From contig JAAVYC010000148.1 of NCBI GenBank assembly GCA_022790905.1, positions 1-9,060 of the forward strand: DNA of 9,060 nucleotides, read 5' to 3'. A program made the position numbers and the translations under genes. The notes below the pieces were generated by a model that did not search any database, was not told where the DNA came from, and was given only the letters and a program-made list of their open reading frames with translations. Source of the DNA: Lachnospiraceae bacterium (GTDB taxonomy: Bacteria; Bacillota; Clostridia; Lachnospirales; Lachnospiraceae). Shown here piece by piece: positions 1 to 6,339 of the stretch (position 1 is its first letter; every line of letters starts with the position of its first letter).

Positions 1-42
1 GTTTATTTCTTCATCATCTACAATTAAAATTGATTTACCCAT
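1..42 (-). CDS. Response regulator, N-terminal fragment (cut by window edge)
   Basis: An ATG at 42-40 opens 14 codons reading MGKSILIVDDEEIN and runs off the window. The hydrophobic strand followed by the Asp-Asp-Glu cluster (ILIVDDEE) is the typical first strand and acidic pocket of a CheY-like receiver domain, which binds the Mg2+ needed for phosphorylation. An AGAGG ribosome site lies about 8 nt upstream, and the gene begins 14 nt after the stop of the FapA-like gene, so the two are very probably co-transcribed. The output domain, and hence whether this is a transcription factor, a single-domain CheY or a c-di-GMP enzyme, lies outside the window. Confidence 0.75.
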   Translation of the reverse strand, partial: MGKSILIVDDEEIN

Positions 43-56
43 AAATAACCTCTGCC

Positions 57-1874
57 TTACTTTCCTCCCCGGATTTTTTCTCTGTTAAAATCCGCTTGCA
101 TCATATCATCTTGAATTACCTTTTTCATACCATCTATCGCAATCATCACACCTTCGTAGACGGTTCCTTTAGCCCGAATAAATGCTTTTTTCGACCACGC
201 TCTCTTTTTCTCAAGTAAATTCACCTCTGCAGTCTCCTCTGCGTATTCCATTTCCTTGATCTTGATGGCCTGCAAAACCTGAGCCATAATCTTTTCTTTT
301 TTCTCATCCGCATCTACATCTTGCATGAACCCTTTTCGCGCCTCTCGAAGCTGTGCTAATTCCTCTTCCACTCTTTCCAATCTCTCTTTGTGAATACTAT
401 ACTCGCGTTCTACTGCTCTCGTATTTCCAACTTCCACAGAAGTCTTCTTTTTTCCTGGACTTCCAAGAATGGTAGTCTCCACACCGGCAATCGCTACGAA
501 TTCTCCGCCGATAATTCTCGCTTTACCGCCTTTGGCCTCTATCTTTCCGCCCGAATCCACATTACAATTCATAAAATAGCTTCCCTCAATGCTGCCTCGC
601 GCTTTCATATCAACCGCTTCAAAGAAGCTTCCCATAATTTTTCCGCCCGCTTCTATATATCCTTCATTTCCCGCATTCATTCCTTTTCGGATCATGATAT
701 TATTGCCGGCATAGAGCTTAGCACTTTCCACATAGCCATCTATGATAATATCTTTAGTGGCCCGTATGGTGACCATCTCTCTCACATTTCCCTGCACATG
801 TACTGTCCCATTATATACAACATTTCCATTGATTCTAGTCAAATCCTTTTGAATAAAAAGTACCTCTACGACATTTAAAATTCCTCCATTTTCCTCGTAG
901 GACACATGACCATTTCGCGCCGCATAATAACTTCCATCCTTTTCCCCCTGATAAAAGCCTTCTCCGGTAAGGGGTTTTAACTCCTCTCCAACTTCTCCAG
1001 GTACTTCAATTCCCGTCACTGTCCTTCCGTTACGGCCCTTTTTTGCGGGATGATATTTCGCGATCTGCTGATCTTTCTCGACCGTGGCGGCAACCATAAC
1101 ATTTGTGTAATCTGCACGCCCATCCTTGGTGATTTTAGGTACACCTGGAAGGCGCTCTTCAAACAAAAGTTCATAGGAACCATTTCGCCCCTCTCCTGGA
1201 GACACTCCTTGCGCCACAAGCACCTCTTCTCCCCGATATTTTCCTCCCGCAATCTCACCAAATGCTTCATTCAAAAAATATTGCTCGGATATCTCATACC
1301 TTCGCAATATATTCTTCAGCTCATTTTCTGTAAAATTTCGTTCTATATGTTTCGGAATTAAAAGATAAGCACTCATATAATCATCGCTGATATGCACTTG
1401 AATTCCCGTATCAGAATCGGGAAGAATCTTTTCATATCCATCTCTTCTCTCTAAATATGTCCGACGAAGCAATTCGATTCTTCGCTCTCTCATATCCGGC
1501 GCAATATAAAATAGTTTTGCAAAATCCTCCACGGGCAACTGATCCAAAAGCCCCCATCGGATTTCCCTCATCTGTAGCGCAGTAAAAAGAGGATTCTCAT
1601 AATATGAGACATCTATCCCAGAAAAAAGTCCAAGGCGCAACTCTCTCATCTGCATCCAATTATAACACTGTTTTGCAAATACTTCCACGGATAACATCTG
1701 CTCTAAGCCATACCGGATCTCTTTTATTTGTGCTTCACAGTAATCATCCTGATATTCTTTTAGCACCTCCTCAATATCCACACTCGTATTTTCCGGAACT
1801 TCTACCTCCCCTAATTGATTTATTTGTTCAATCAAATCACGTATTTCATTGTCTAGTACTTTCGGTTCTTCCAT
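57..1874 (-). CDS. FapA/DUF342 family protein with N-terminal 26-residue repeats
   Basis: A 605-residue soluble protein. Residues about 49-138 hold three and a half tandem 26-residue repeats, each starting with a variant of QMREIRxGL. Residues about 145-480 match the FapA/DUF342 family: a mixed alpha/beta part, then a glycine-rich, valine-rich stretch (about 345-460) of short repeated strands that looks like a right-handed beta-helix. Residues about 485-560 are charged, heptad-like and probably coiled coil. No signal peptide or membrane helix is seen. The ATG at 1874 is preferred over an in-frame TTG at 1883, because AGGA lies about 10 nt before the ATG but only 1 nt before the TTG. FapA of Vibrio is linked to flagellar assembly and polar localisation; the role in Firmicutes is not established. 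The downstream receiver-domain gene suggests a signalling or cell-surface regulatory role, which is inference. Confidence 0.85.
   Translation of the reverse strand: MEEPKVLDNEIRDLIEQINQLGEVEVPENTSVDIEEVLKEYQDDYCEAQIKEIRYGLEQMLSVEVFAKQCYNWMQMRELRLGLFSGIDVSYYENPLFTALQMREIRWGLLDQLPVEDFAKLFYIAPDMRERRIELLRRTYLERRDGYEKILPDSDTGIQVHISDDYMSAYLLIPKHIERNFTENELKNILRRYEISEQYFLNEAFGEIAGGKYRGEEVLVAQGVSPGEGRNGSYELLFEERLPGVPKITKDGRADYTNVMVAATVEKDQQIAKYHPAKKGRNGRTVTGIEVPGEVGEELKPLTGEGFYQGEKDGSYYAARNGHVSYEENGGILNVVEVLFIQKDLTRINGNVVYNGTVHVQGNVREMVTIRATKDIIIDGYVESAKLYAGNNIMIRKGMNAGNEGYIEAGGKIMGSFFEAVDMKARGSIEGSYFMNCNVDSGGKIEAKGGKARIIGGEFVAIAGVETTILGSPGKKKTSVEVGNTRAVEREYSIHKERLERVEEELAQLREARKGFMQDVDADEKKEKIMAQVLQAIKIKEMEYAEETAEVNLLEKKRAWSKKAFIRAKGTVYEGVMIAIDGMKKVIQDDMMQADFNREKIRGGK
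1461..1730 (-). repeat. Tandem 26-residue (78-bp) repeats in the FapA-like gene
   Basis: Units lie at 1730-1653, 1652-1575 and 1574-1497, with a partial unit at 1496-1461. The key residues are Q/D-M/I-[KR]-E-[ILR]-R at the unit start and G-L or an equivalent hydrophobic pair next. The spacing is exactly 26 residues with no indels. Conservation is at protein level; the DNA of the units has diverged, so this is an old structural repeat rather than a recent slippage array. Similar QMxxIRxGL repeats occur in assorted clostridial proteins as a probable alpha-helical interaction module (recalled, not searched). Confidence 0.8.
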
Positions 1875-1924
1875 TACAATCAAATCCTAATCTATACATA
1901 ATTTTTATGAAATCTTTATATGTT

Positions 1925-1954
1925 ATTTTACCATTGAATGTTCTTACTGTACAA
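1925..1954 (-). promoter_or_regulatory. Possible second promoter of the FapA-like gene
   Basis: TTGTAC (1954-1949) and TAAAAT (1930-1925) are separated by 18 nt, about 50 nt upstream of the ATG at 1874. The match to sigma-A consensus is moderate and the region is AT-rich, so a chance match is possible. If real it would give a short leader that avoids the ribosome-site-like sequence at 1990-1998. Confidence 0.3.
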
Positions 1955-1989
1955 TAGTATTTTTTATATTCCTATAAAATTTCTGTCCC

Positions 1990-1998
1990 TCACCTCCT
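1990..1998 (-). promoter_or_regulatory. Orphan Shine-Dalgarno-like sequence
   Basis: AGGAGGTGA on the minus strand is a nine-base perfect complement of the usual 16S rRNA 3' end, but no ATG, GTG or TTG stands 5-10 nt downstream. It lies inside the predicted leader of the FapA-like mRNA, more than 110 nt before that gene's start. Flanking CTCAT and GTGAG could form a five-pair stem that places part of it (AGGAG) in the loop. Function unknown. Confidence 0.5.
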
Positions 1999-2025
1999 AT
2001 GAGATCTCTTCGCATTTTTTGTTAT

Positions 2026-2054
2026 ATTATAACGAAATCAGAAACACATTGCAA
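2026..2054 (-). promoter_or_regulatory. Sigma-A type promoter for the FapA-like gene
   Basis: TTGCAA (2054-2049) and a perfect TATAAT (2031-2026) are spaced by 17 nt. Transcription would start near 2019, giving a leader of about 145 nt before the ATG at 1874. The -35 box directly follows the T-tract of the terminator of the spore coat operon, so the two transcription units are packed end to end. Confidence 0.7.
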
Positions 2055-2095
2055 CAAAAAGTACTGCGAAGGGAATGCTTTCCTTTCGCAGTACT
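2055..2095 (-). terminator. Rho-independent terminator of the CotF-like operon
   Basis: The arms at 2095-2081 and 2074-2060 form a 15-pair stem: 11 perfect pairs (AGTACTGCGAA with its complement), then four more including one G-U. The loop is six bases. On the minus strand the stem is followed by TTTTT at 2059-2055. It sits 47 nt after the stop of the gene ending at 2142. The plus-strand side lacks a T-run, so it acts mainly on leftward transcripts. Confidence 0.92.
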
Positions 2096-2141
2096 TTCAA
2101 GTTACCCGATTTTCAATATTTTCTATTCTCCAGAACGTCTT

Positions 2142-2411
2142 TTAAAATGTTTTCATACACTGTGAAAATCTCTGTTTTGCCTCGTCTACTTTTTGCATCT
2201 GCGCCGCTGGCGTCGGATAATATCCTTTGCTGTGCATGATATTAAATACATCCTCCTGGATCGCATGTTCTTTATCCAGGCAGTCTAAAATTGCGTTTCT
2301 TACACTGTCATGAACACATTCATTTGCGAATGTATTATAGTGTTCTGTCGCTGTCTTTTCTGATGTCAAAGCATCTGCTAAGACTTCTTTTTCTGAATAT
2401 GGCTGTTGCAT
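2142..2411 (-). CDS. Spore coat protein, CotF-like family
   Basis: An 89-residue, largely helical protein. The order is a helix of ferritin-like style (residues 6-32, with SEKTATEHYNTFA), a second helix (about 35-60, with LDKEHAIQEDVFNIMHSKGYY), then PTPAAQ and a final helix (about 70-86). The GYYP segment followed by a Q/K-rich helix is characteristic of the Coat F family of small clostridial spore coat proteins. The ATG is preceded by AGGAGG 5 nt upstream, which overlaps the TAG stop of the gene before it, so the pair is one operon and translation is probably coupled. The known role of the family is a component of the spore coat. Catalytic activity is not expected. Confidence 0.85.
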   Translation of the reverse strand: MQQPYSEKEVLADALTSEKTATEHYNTFANECVHDSVRNAILDCLDKEHAIQEDVFNIMHSKGYYPTPAAQMQKVDEAKQRFSQCMKTF

Positions 2412-2420
2412 CTTGTCCTC

Positions 2421-2606
2421 CTATCTCAACTGTGCGTACAGGGACTTAAAGTGTTCCTGGTGTTTGTTGGAAATTTCTGTAAATGTCGATTTTACCTCTG
2501 CGTCCTGACTGTGCTCTGCGAGCATCTTAAATTTTTTTATCAGCAATTCTTCTTCTGAAAGTAATTCATTCAATGCTGACAATTCTTTTTCTGAAATCTG
2601 ATCCAT
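2421..2606 (-). CDS. Small CotF-associated helical protein (probable spore coat)
   Basis: A 61-residue acidic protein that reads as a helical hairpin: helix 1 about residues 4-30 and helix 2 about 33-59, the latter ending in KHQEHFKSLYAQL. Small proteins of this form commonly precede a Coat F gene in Lachnospiraceae-type genomes and resemble half a ferritin-like bundle (family knowledge, not searched). It probably pairs with, or packs beside, its downstream partner in the spore coat. AAAGGAGAAG gives a good ribosome site about 6 nt before the ATG. No cysteine or obvious catalytic residue is present. A sporulation-specific promoter would be expected, but no convincing sigma-E, -K or -G site is visible upstream. 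Confidence 0.75.
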   Translation of the reverse strand: MDQISEKELSALNELLSEEELLIKKFKMLAEHSQDAEVKSTFTEISNKHQEHFKSLYAQLR

Positions 2607-2674
2607 AAACTTCTCCTTTCCGAATATCCTTCTTTTTACACTTTTAAAATCTCCATTTTTCGATCAAAATATTC

Positions 2675-2687
2675 GCAGAACATCTGC
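2675..2687. repeat. Short perfect palindrome upstream of the CotF-like operon
   Basis: GCAGA-ACA-TCTGC (plus strand) is a 5+5 inverted repeat with a 3-base centre, about 70 nt upstream of the first coat gene. It could be an operator or a small hairpin helping to end the upstream transcript. It may also be chance; nothing else supports a function. Confidence 0.25.
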
Positions 2688-2696
2688 CAAATAATA

Positions 2697-2728
2697 AGAA
2701 GCCTCATGATGTTACTCATTTGGCTTCT
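2697..2728 (-). terminator. Probable terminator of the YitT-family gene
   Basis: AGAAGCC (2728-2722) pairs with GGCTTCT (2703-2697), and inside them ATGA pairs with TCAT across a 2x2 internal loop with a six-base tip. The stem overlaps the TAA stop at 2714-2712. The following minus-strand bases, TATTATTTGG, are only a weak T-tract, so termination may be partial. Confidence 0.5.
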
Positions 2729-3572
2729 GGTAAAATTTTCCTGAAATTCGTTCCGATTTCATCACATTGATAAACGCATGAGGATCTGCTTTTTTCACTT
2801 CCTGAATGACGAGTTTGCTCTCAGCACTCGACACCACAGAATAGACGACTTTTCTTTCCCGATGCTCATAAGAACCCTCGCCTTCCATAATGGTTGCACC
2901 ATGGTTACTCACATTTGCAATCGCCTCGTAGACCTCTTTCGCGCGATTCGTCACAACAAAAAGTGTCTGCTGCTGATATTTTTTATAGAGAAGATGGAGG
3001 ACCTGCGTGGATGCAAACTGAAAAATAATGGAATACAATGCCTTATCCCATCCAAATAAAAGCCCCGCCGCAATCAAAATCAGCACATTCAGCGCCAATA
3101 CCATATTCCAGGAATCAATTCCCTTTTTCTCCGACAGATAAATGGCAATAAAATCTGTACCGCCCGTCGTAGCATTCATCCAAAGACAGATACTGATTAA
3201 AAATCCATTGATGATTCCTCCAAAGATACTAATCAAAAGGATATCATAGGTAATGACATATCCCGGTATGAGGTCTGTCAAGATACTAGTCAGAAGAATC
3301 ATCAAGCAGGAGGCATAGGTGAATTTTTTCCCAATAAAGCGAAAACCGATATAAATTGGAACCATGTTCAACATAAGATTGATCAACGTGTATGGAACTG
3401 TTATATGAAAAAACATTCCAAAGACACGCTGTATCAAAAGAGCTAGTCCTGTCGCTCCACCCGGATAAAGCCCTCCGGTTCTCACAAAAGATTTTATATT
3501 GACTGCCATTAAAATTGCCGATATACAGATGACAACGACTCTCTTTGCGTCTTTTTTTAAATCAACTTTCAT
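2712..3572 (-). CDS. YitT family membrane protein (DUF161 + DUF2179)
   Basis: A 286-residue integral membrane protein. Five to six hydrophobic segments lie at about residues 11-30, 60-80, 85-105, 110-132, 155-174 and 178-195, with conserved loop motifs GGLYPGGATGLALL (33-46) and NATTGGTDFIA (133-143) typical of the YitT/YebE group. A cytosolic DUF2179 domain follows (about 205-280), with NHGATIMEGEGSY and a terminal SGKFY. The transported substrate of this family is unknown. The ATG at 3572 is chosen because AAAGGTG lies 7 nt upstream. An in-frame TTG at 3641 falls inside the -35 box of the gene's own promoter and so would not be transcribed. It is next to the ABC/kinase operon but has its own promoter, so a functional link is not implied. 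Confidence 0.9.
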   Translation of the reverse strand: MKVDLKKDAKRVVVICISAILMAVNIKSFVRTGGLYPGGATGLALLIQRVFGMFFHITVPYTLINLMLNMVPIYIGFRFIGKKFTYASCLMILLTSILTDLIPGYVITYDILLISIFGGIINGFLISICLWMNATTGGTDFIAIYLSEKKGIDSWNMVLALNVLILIAAGLLFGWDKALYSIIFQFASTQVLHLLYKKYQQQTLFVVTNRAKEVYEAIANVSNHGATIMEGEGSYEHRERKVVYSVVSSAESKLVIQEVKKADPHAFINVMKSERISGKFYQKPNE

Positions 3573-3611
3573 CTCCTCACACCTTTTCTTTTGTCCGTAA
3601 ATTTTTATTAT

Positions 3612-3641
3612 ATTATAGCAAATGAAAGCCAGTAAATTCAA
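3612..3641 (-). promoter_or_regulatory. Extended -10 sigma-A promoter of the YitT-family gene
   Basis: TTGAAT (3641-3636), an 18-nt spacer and TATAAT (3617-3612). The -10 is preceded by TGC, giving an extended -10 (TGnTATAAT). The -35 overlaps the TGA stop of the histidine kinase gene, so the promoter is embedded at the very end of the upstream operon. Transcription would start near 3605, leaving a leader of about 33 nt. Confidence 0.8.
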
Positions 3642-4540
3642 GATTTACCAGCTTTACAAAAGAGAATGTGAATACGGAGTATTCCATCTTTATATTCTGC
3701 AAAAATGCGCCCTCCCATCTGCTCTGTCAACACTTTTGCAATCGAAAGCCCAAGTCCTGTCGATCTCTCTGCCGTCTCTATTGTATAATAGCGATCAAAA
3801 AGTTTTGCCACCTGTACTTCGTCTAAACCAAATGCTCTATTGGTAAATAAAATCTCACCGTTTTCAGATAGCACAATACTCAAATCTCCGTCACTGTATT
3901 TGATGGCATTTTCGATAACATTTCCAAAAATTCTAGAGAGCGCATTTCTATTCAGACTGCGAAAAATTCTTTTTTCCGGTATGGATATTTTGGGTGTGAT
4001 TTTTTTACTCTTTAATGCCACATAATAAGCTGAAATACTCTCCTCTAAAATCTGGTTCAACGTCACCTTCTCCCACTTTAAAGAACCCTCTGTTGAAAAA
4101 ATAATCGAATAGCGAAATAGCTCCTCTGTCAGCTCTTTTAAGGCTTCGGTGCGCTCTCCAATAATTGCTAGATAGCGTTTAGCCGCCTCTGATTTTTCTT
4201 CTTCTTTTAAAAGATCCAGATAGCCACAGATTGCCGTCAAAGGTGTCCTCAAATCGTGTGAAATATTGGTAATTGTCTCTCTTAATTCCAGATCTCCCTG
4301 AGAAAAACGCTGTCGCTCTTCGCGAAGTCTACAGAGCTGTATGTTGATACGATCTGCAAGTTCACACATACATCGGTCACGGCTTGAAATATCAATCAGA
4401 CAATTGGTATCGCCTTCTAATTGATTAGCAAACGCTTCTTCAATCTCTTTTGCTGATTTTTTGAGCAAAAAAATCTTTCCTATCAAGATTCCTGTGATAC
4501 AAACAAAAATACCAATCGAAAACCACAACCAAAATTCCAT
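3638..4540 (-). CDS. Small membrane-anchored sensor histidine kinase
   Basis: A 300-residue kinase. There is one clear N-terminal membrane helix (about residues 3-25), then a cytosolic linker, then the dimerisation/phosphoacceptor helix with NISHDLRTPLTAI (phospho-His95). The ATP-binding domain has an N-box (GNVIENAIKYS, 206-216), an F-box region (LFDRYY, 247-252) and a G2 box (STGLGLS, 260-266). The usual DxGxG G1 box is replaced by FTNRAFGLD (232-240), a degenerate form seen in some Firmicute kinases. There is no periplasmic sensor, PAS or canonical HAMP domain, so the signal probably comes through the membrane or the adjacent exporter (inference). It follows the permease by 12 nt with an AGAGG ribosome site, and the regulator at 7156-6491 is its likely partner. 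Confidence 0.92.
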   Translation of the reverse strand: MEFWLWFSIGIFVCITGILIGKIFLLKKSAKEIEEAFANQLEGDTNCLIDISSRDRCMCELADRINIQLCRLREERQRFSQGDLELRETITNISHDLRTPLTAICGYLDLLKEEEKSEAAKRYLAIIGERTEALKELTEELFRYSIIFSTEGSLKWEKVTLNQILEESISAYYVALKSKKITPKISIPEKRIFRSLNRNALSRIFGNVIENAIKYSDGDLSIVLSENGEILFTNRAFGLDEVQVAKLFDRYYTIETAERSTGLGLSIAKVLTEQMGGRIFAEYKDGILRIHILFCKAGKS

Positions 4541-4552
4541 TTCCCAAACCTC

Positions 4553-5395
4553 TTATTTTAGATCCTTTCTACAAAAAACGATCATTCCGCACGAAGTCGT
4601 TATCACAACTAAAAACAATGCATACAGCGGCAGACGTCCAAAATCTTTTCTCTCCATTCCCTGTTCACCAATCTGCAAAAACTGACACGACGGCAAAAAA
4701 TCCCACAAAAATTCATAGATCTTACGCTTTGTACCGGTCAGATAATTCACATTGCGCGTTCTGGGCTCTTCATGTATCTTCCCCTCGTCGTCCATATAGG
4801 CATAGGATTCAAAATACTTTGGAGCGCTTAATTTGTTATTGATCATGGCTGCTCCCATCAAAAGCGCAAAGGAAAGAACAGTGACCATAACCGCTCCGGA
4901 AGCCTTGTTTTGAACCAGCATACTGATCAAAAGACATATTGCCGCTAAAGCTGTCACGGTTATAATGCTACACATGGCATATTGAAGTATGATCCGCGCG
5001 CGAATCGCACTTTCATCCAATACGATCTTTCCTACTATCAACTCTGAGACAATAAAAACCAGATGCATCGATATCGAAGCCACCGTACAGACAATCAAAT
5101 TGGAAAAATAAATCGCCCAGCGCGAATGTCCAACAATTACTTTATTTCGAATTGTCCCATCACTATACTCTGTTCCGATAAAAATTCCAATAAATACAGC
5201 GACCACGATAAGCAACATCGGTCCTCCCGCAAATGTCATGTCTGTAAAAGGATGCGCCTCATTCGGATACCTCATTTTACTTCCATATGTGCTAAAAATC
5301 GCTATCATAGAATAGAAAAACATGACAGCCATCCCACAATAAAATATCTTACTCTTCCCAAGCTTTGCAAATCCCGCATGTAACAATCTACTCAT
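4553..5395 (-). CDS. ABC-2 type exporter permease
   Basis: A 280-residue membrane protein with six hydrophobic segments at about residues 18-37, 58-74, 94-121, 136-160, 165-184 and 254-274. A large hydrophilic loop (about 188-252) lies between the fifth and sixth. The motif IGTEYSDGTIRNKV (73-86), after the second helix, is the conserved coupling segment of ABC-2 permeases of the bacitracin/lantibiotic exporter type. The start codon lies within the last codons of the ATPase gene (8-nt overlap), and the GGAGG ribosome site is made by the ATPase's C-terminal glycine codons, so the two subunits are translationally coupled. The substrate cannot be read from the sequence; peptide antibiotic or other amphiphile export is the family precedent. 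Confidence 0.9.
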   Translation of the reverse strand: MSRLLHAGFAKLGKSKIFYCGMAVMFFYSMIAIFSTYGSKMRYPNEAHPFTDMTFAGGPMLLIVVAVFIGIFIGTEYSDGTIRNKVIVGHSRWAIYFSNLIVCTVASISMHLVFIVSELIVGKIVLDESAIRARIILQYAMCSIITVTALAAICLLISMLVQNKASGAVMVTVLSFALLMGAAMINNKLSAPKYFESYAYMDDEGKIHEEPRTRNVNYLTGTKRKIYEFLWDFLPSCQFLQIGEQGMERKDFGRLPLYALFLVVITTSCGMIVFCRKDLK

Positions 5396-6302
5396 CTTTT
5401 CCGCCTCCGATCAAATTCACATAATAACTCTCCAGGCTCTCATCATGTTCCCGTAACGAGAGTACCTCACAGTCTTTTTCCGCGAGAGCAAGCACCAACT
5501 TAGAAACACTTATCTCAGCAAAAATGTCAGCTTGTGTATCTGAAAAAATTTTGTATTCCAAATTCATTTTATCTAGAACACAAGAAAGGATCCTGCTATC
5601 GGACACCTCTATTCTCATGCACTTTCTACAAGACAATTCTAGATCCTTTGCACTGATCTCTTTTACCATATGTCCATGATCGATAAAACCATAATGCGTT
5701 GCCAGACGGGAAAGCTCACCTAAAATATGACTAGATATCAGTACCGTAATCTGATACTCACGATTTAACTTCAAGATCAATTCCCGCATCTCAATGATTC
5801 CCTGCGGATCTAATCCATTAATCGGCTCGTCCAAAACTAGGAAATCCGGATCACCACACAGCGCAATCGCAATCCCTAGCCTCTGTTTCATTCCCAGTGA
5901 AAAATTTTTTGCTTTTTTCCTTCCTGTATCCCCCAGTCCAACCATTTCCAGACGTTTTGGAATATCTCTAAAAGATGGCAATCCAAGAATCCGATACTGC
6001 TCTTTTAGATTCTCCTCCGCCGTCATATCCAGATAAATGGAAGGCGTCTCTACCACGGCTCCCATCCTGCGCCTAGATTTTGCAATCTCTTTTTTTGTAT
6101 GTTGCACTCCGTACAGGGAATATCCACCGCATGTGGGACTTTGAAGTCCGCAAATCAGACGAATTAATGTCGTTTTTCCGGCCCCGTTCTTTCCAATAAA
6201 TCCATAAATTGACCCTTTAGGAACATGCATCGTGCATTCATTCAAAGCCCTAAAATGTCCATAATGTTTGCTCATAGCCTCTACTGTCAGCACATCACTC
6301 AT
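5388..6302 (-). CDS. ABC transporter ATP-binding protein (BcrA/ABC-2 exporter type)
   Basis: A 304-residue ATPase with all key motifs: Walker A GKNGAGKTT (37-45), signature FSLGMKQR (134-141), Walker B FLVLDEP with catalytic Glu159, D-loop NGLD (162-165) and H-loop His192 in ISSHIL. The LSGGQ signature appears as SLGMKQ, which is usual for the BcrA/DrrA drug and lantibiotic exporter group. The C-terminal 90 residues form the extra domain typical of this group. An excellent AAAGGAGG ribosome site lies 8 nt before the ATG. Only one ATPase and one permease are encoded, so the transporter would be a homodimer of each (A2B2). It heads the ATPase-permease-kinase operon under a probable regulator-controlled promoter. 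Confidence 0.95.
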   Translation of the reverse strand: MSDVLTVEAMSKHYGHFRALNECTMHVPKGSIYGFIGKNGAGKTTLIRLICGLQSPTCGGYSLYGVQHTKKEIAKSRRRMGAVVETPSIYLDMTAEENLKEQYRILGLPSFRDIPKRLEMVGLGDTGRKKAKNFSLGMKQRLGIAIALCGDPDFLVLDEPINGLDPQGIIEMRELILKLNREYQITVLISSHILGELSRLATHYGFIDHGHMVKEISAKDLELSCRKCMRIEVSDSRILSCVLDKMNLEYKIFSDTQADIFAEISVSKLVLALAEKDCEVLSLREHDESLESYYVNLIGGGKDE

Positions 6303-6320
6303 TTGATCTTCCTCCTTTTA

Positions 6321-6339
6321 TTTACGCAAACGGCATAAA
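6321..6339 (-). promoter_or_regulatory. Hairpin just before the ABC ATPase ribosome site
   Basis: TTTATGC (6339-6333) and GCGTAAA (6327-6321) form a seven-pair stem (one G-U) with the loop CGTTT. It ends 2 nt before AAAAGGAGG. It shares two bases with the 3' arm of the outer leader stem, so the two compete slightly. It lacks a following T-run, so it is not a terminator; an effect on translation initiation is possible. Confidence 0.4.

Noticed and set aside
390..878. A 162-codon open frame on the plus strand
   Set aside because: It is antisense to the well-supported FapA-like gene, has no family resemblance and is rich in Ser, His and Ile as expected of a shadow frame. Other antisense frames at 1050-1361, 1604-1957, 5063-5383 and 7148-7489 fail for the same reasons.
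1875..1883. TTG start for the FapA-like protein
   Set aside because: The AGGA sequence is only 1 nt away; the ATG at 1874 has usable spacing.
2607..2711. Sporulation sigma-factor promoter for the coat operon
   Set aside because: I looked for sigma-E, -K, -F and -G motifs; only partial matches such as CGAATA without a fitting -10 were found.
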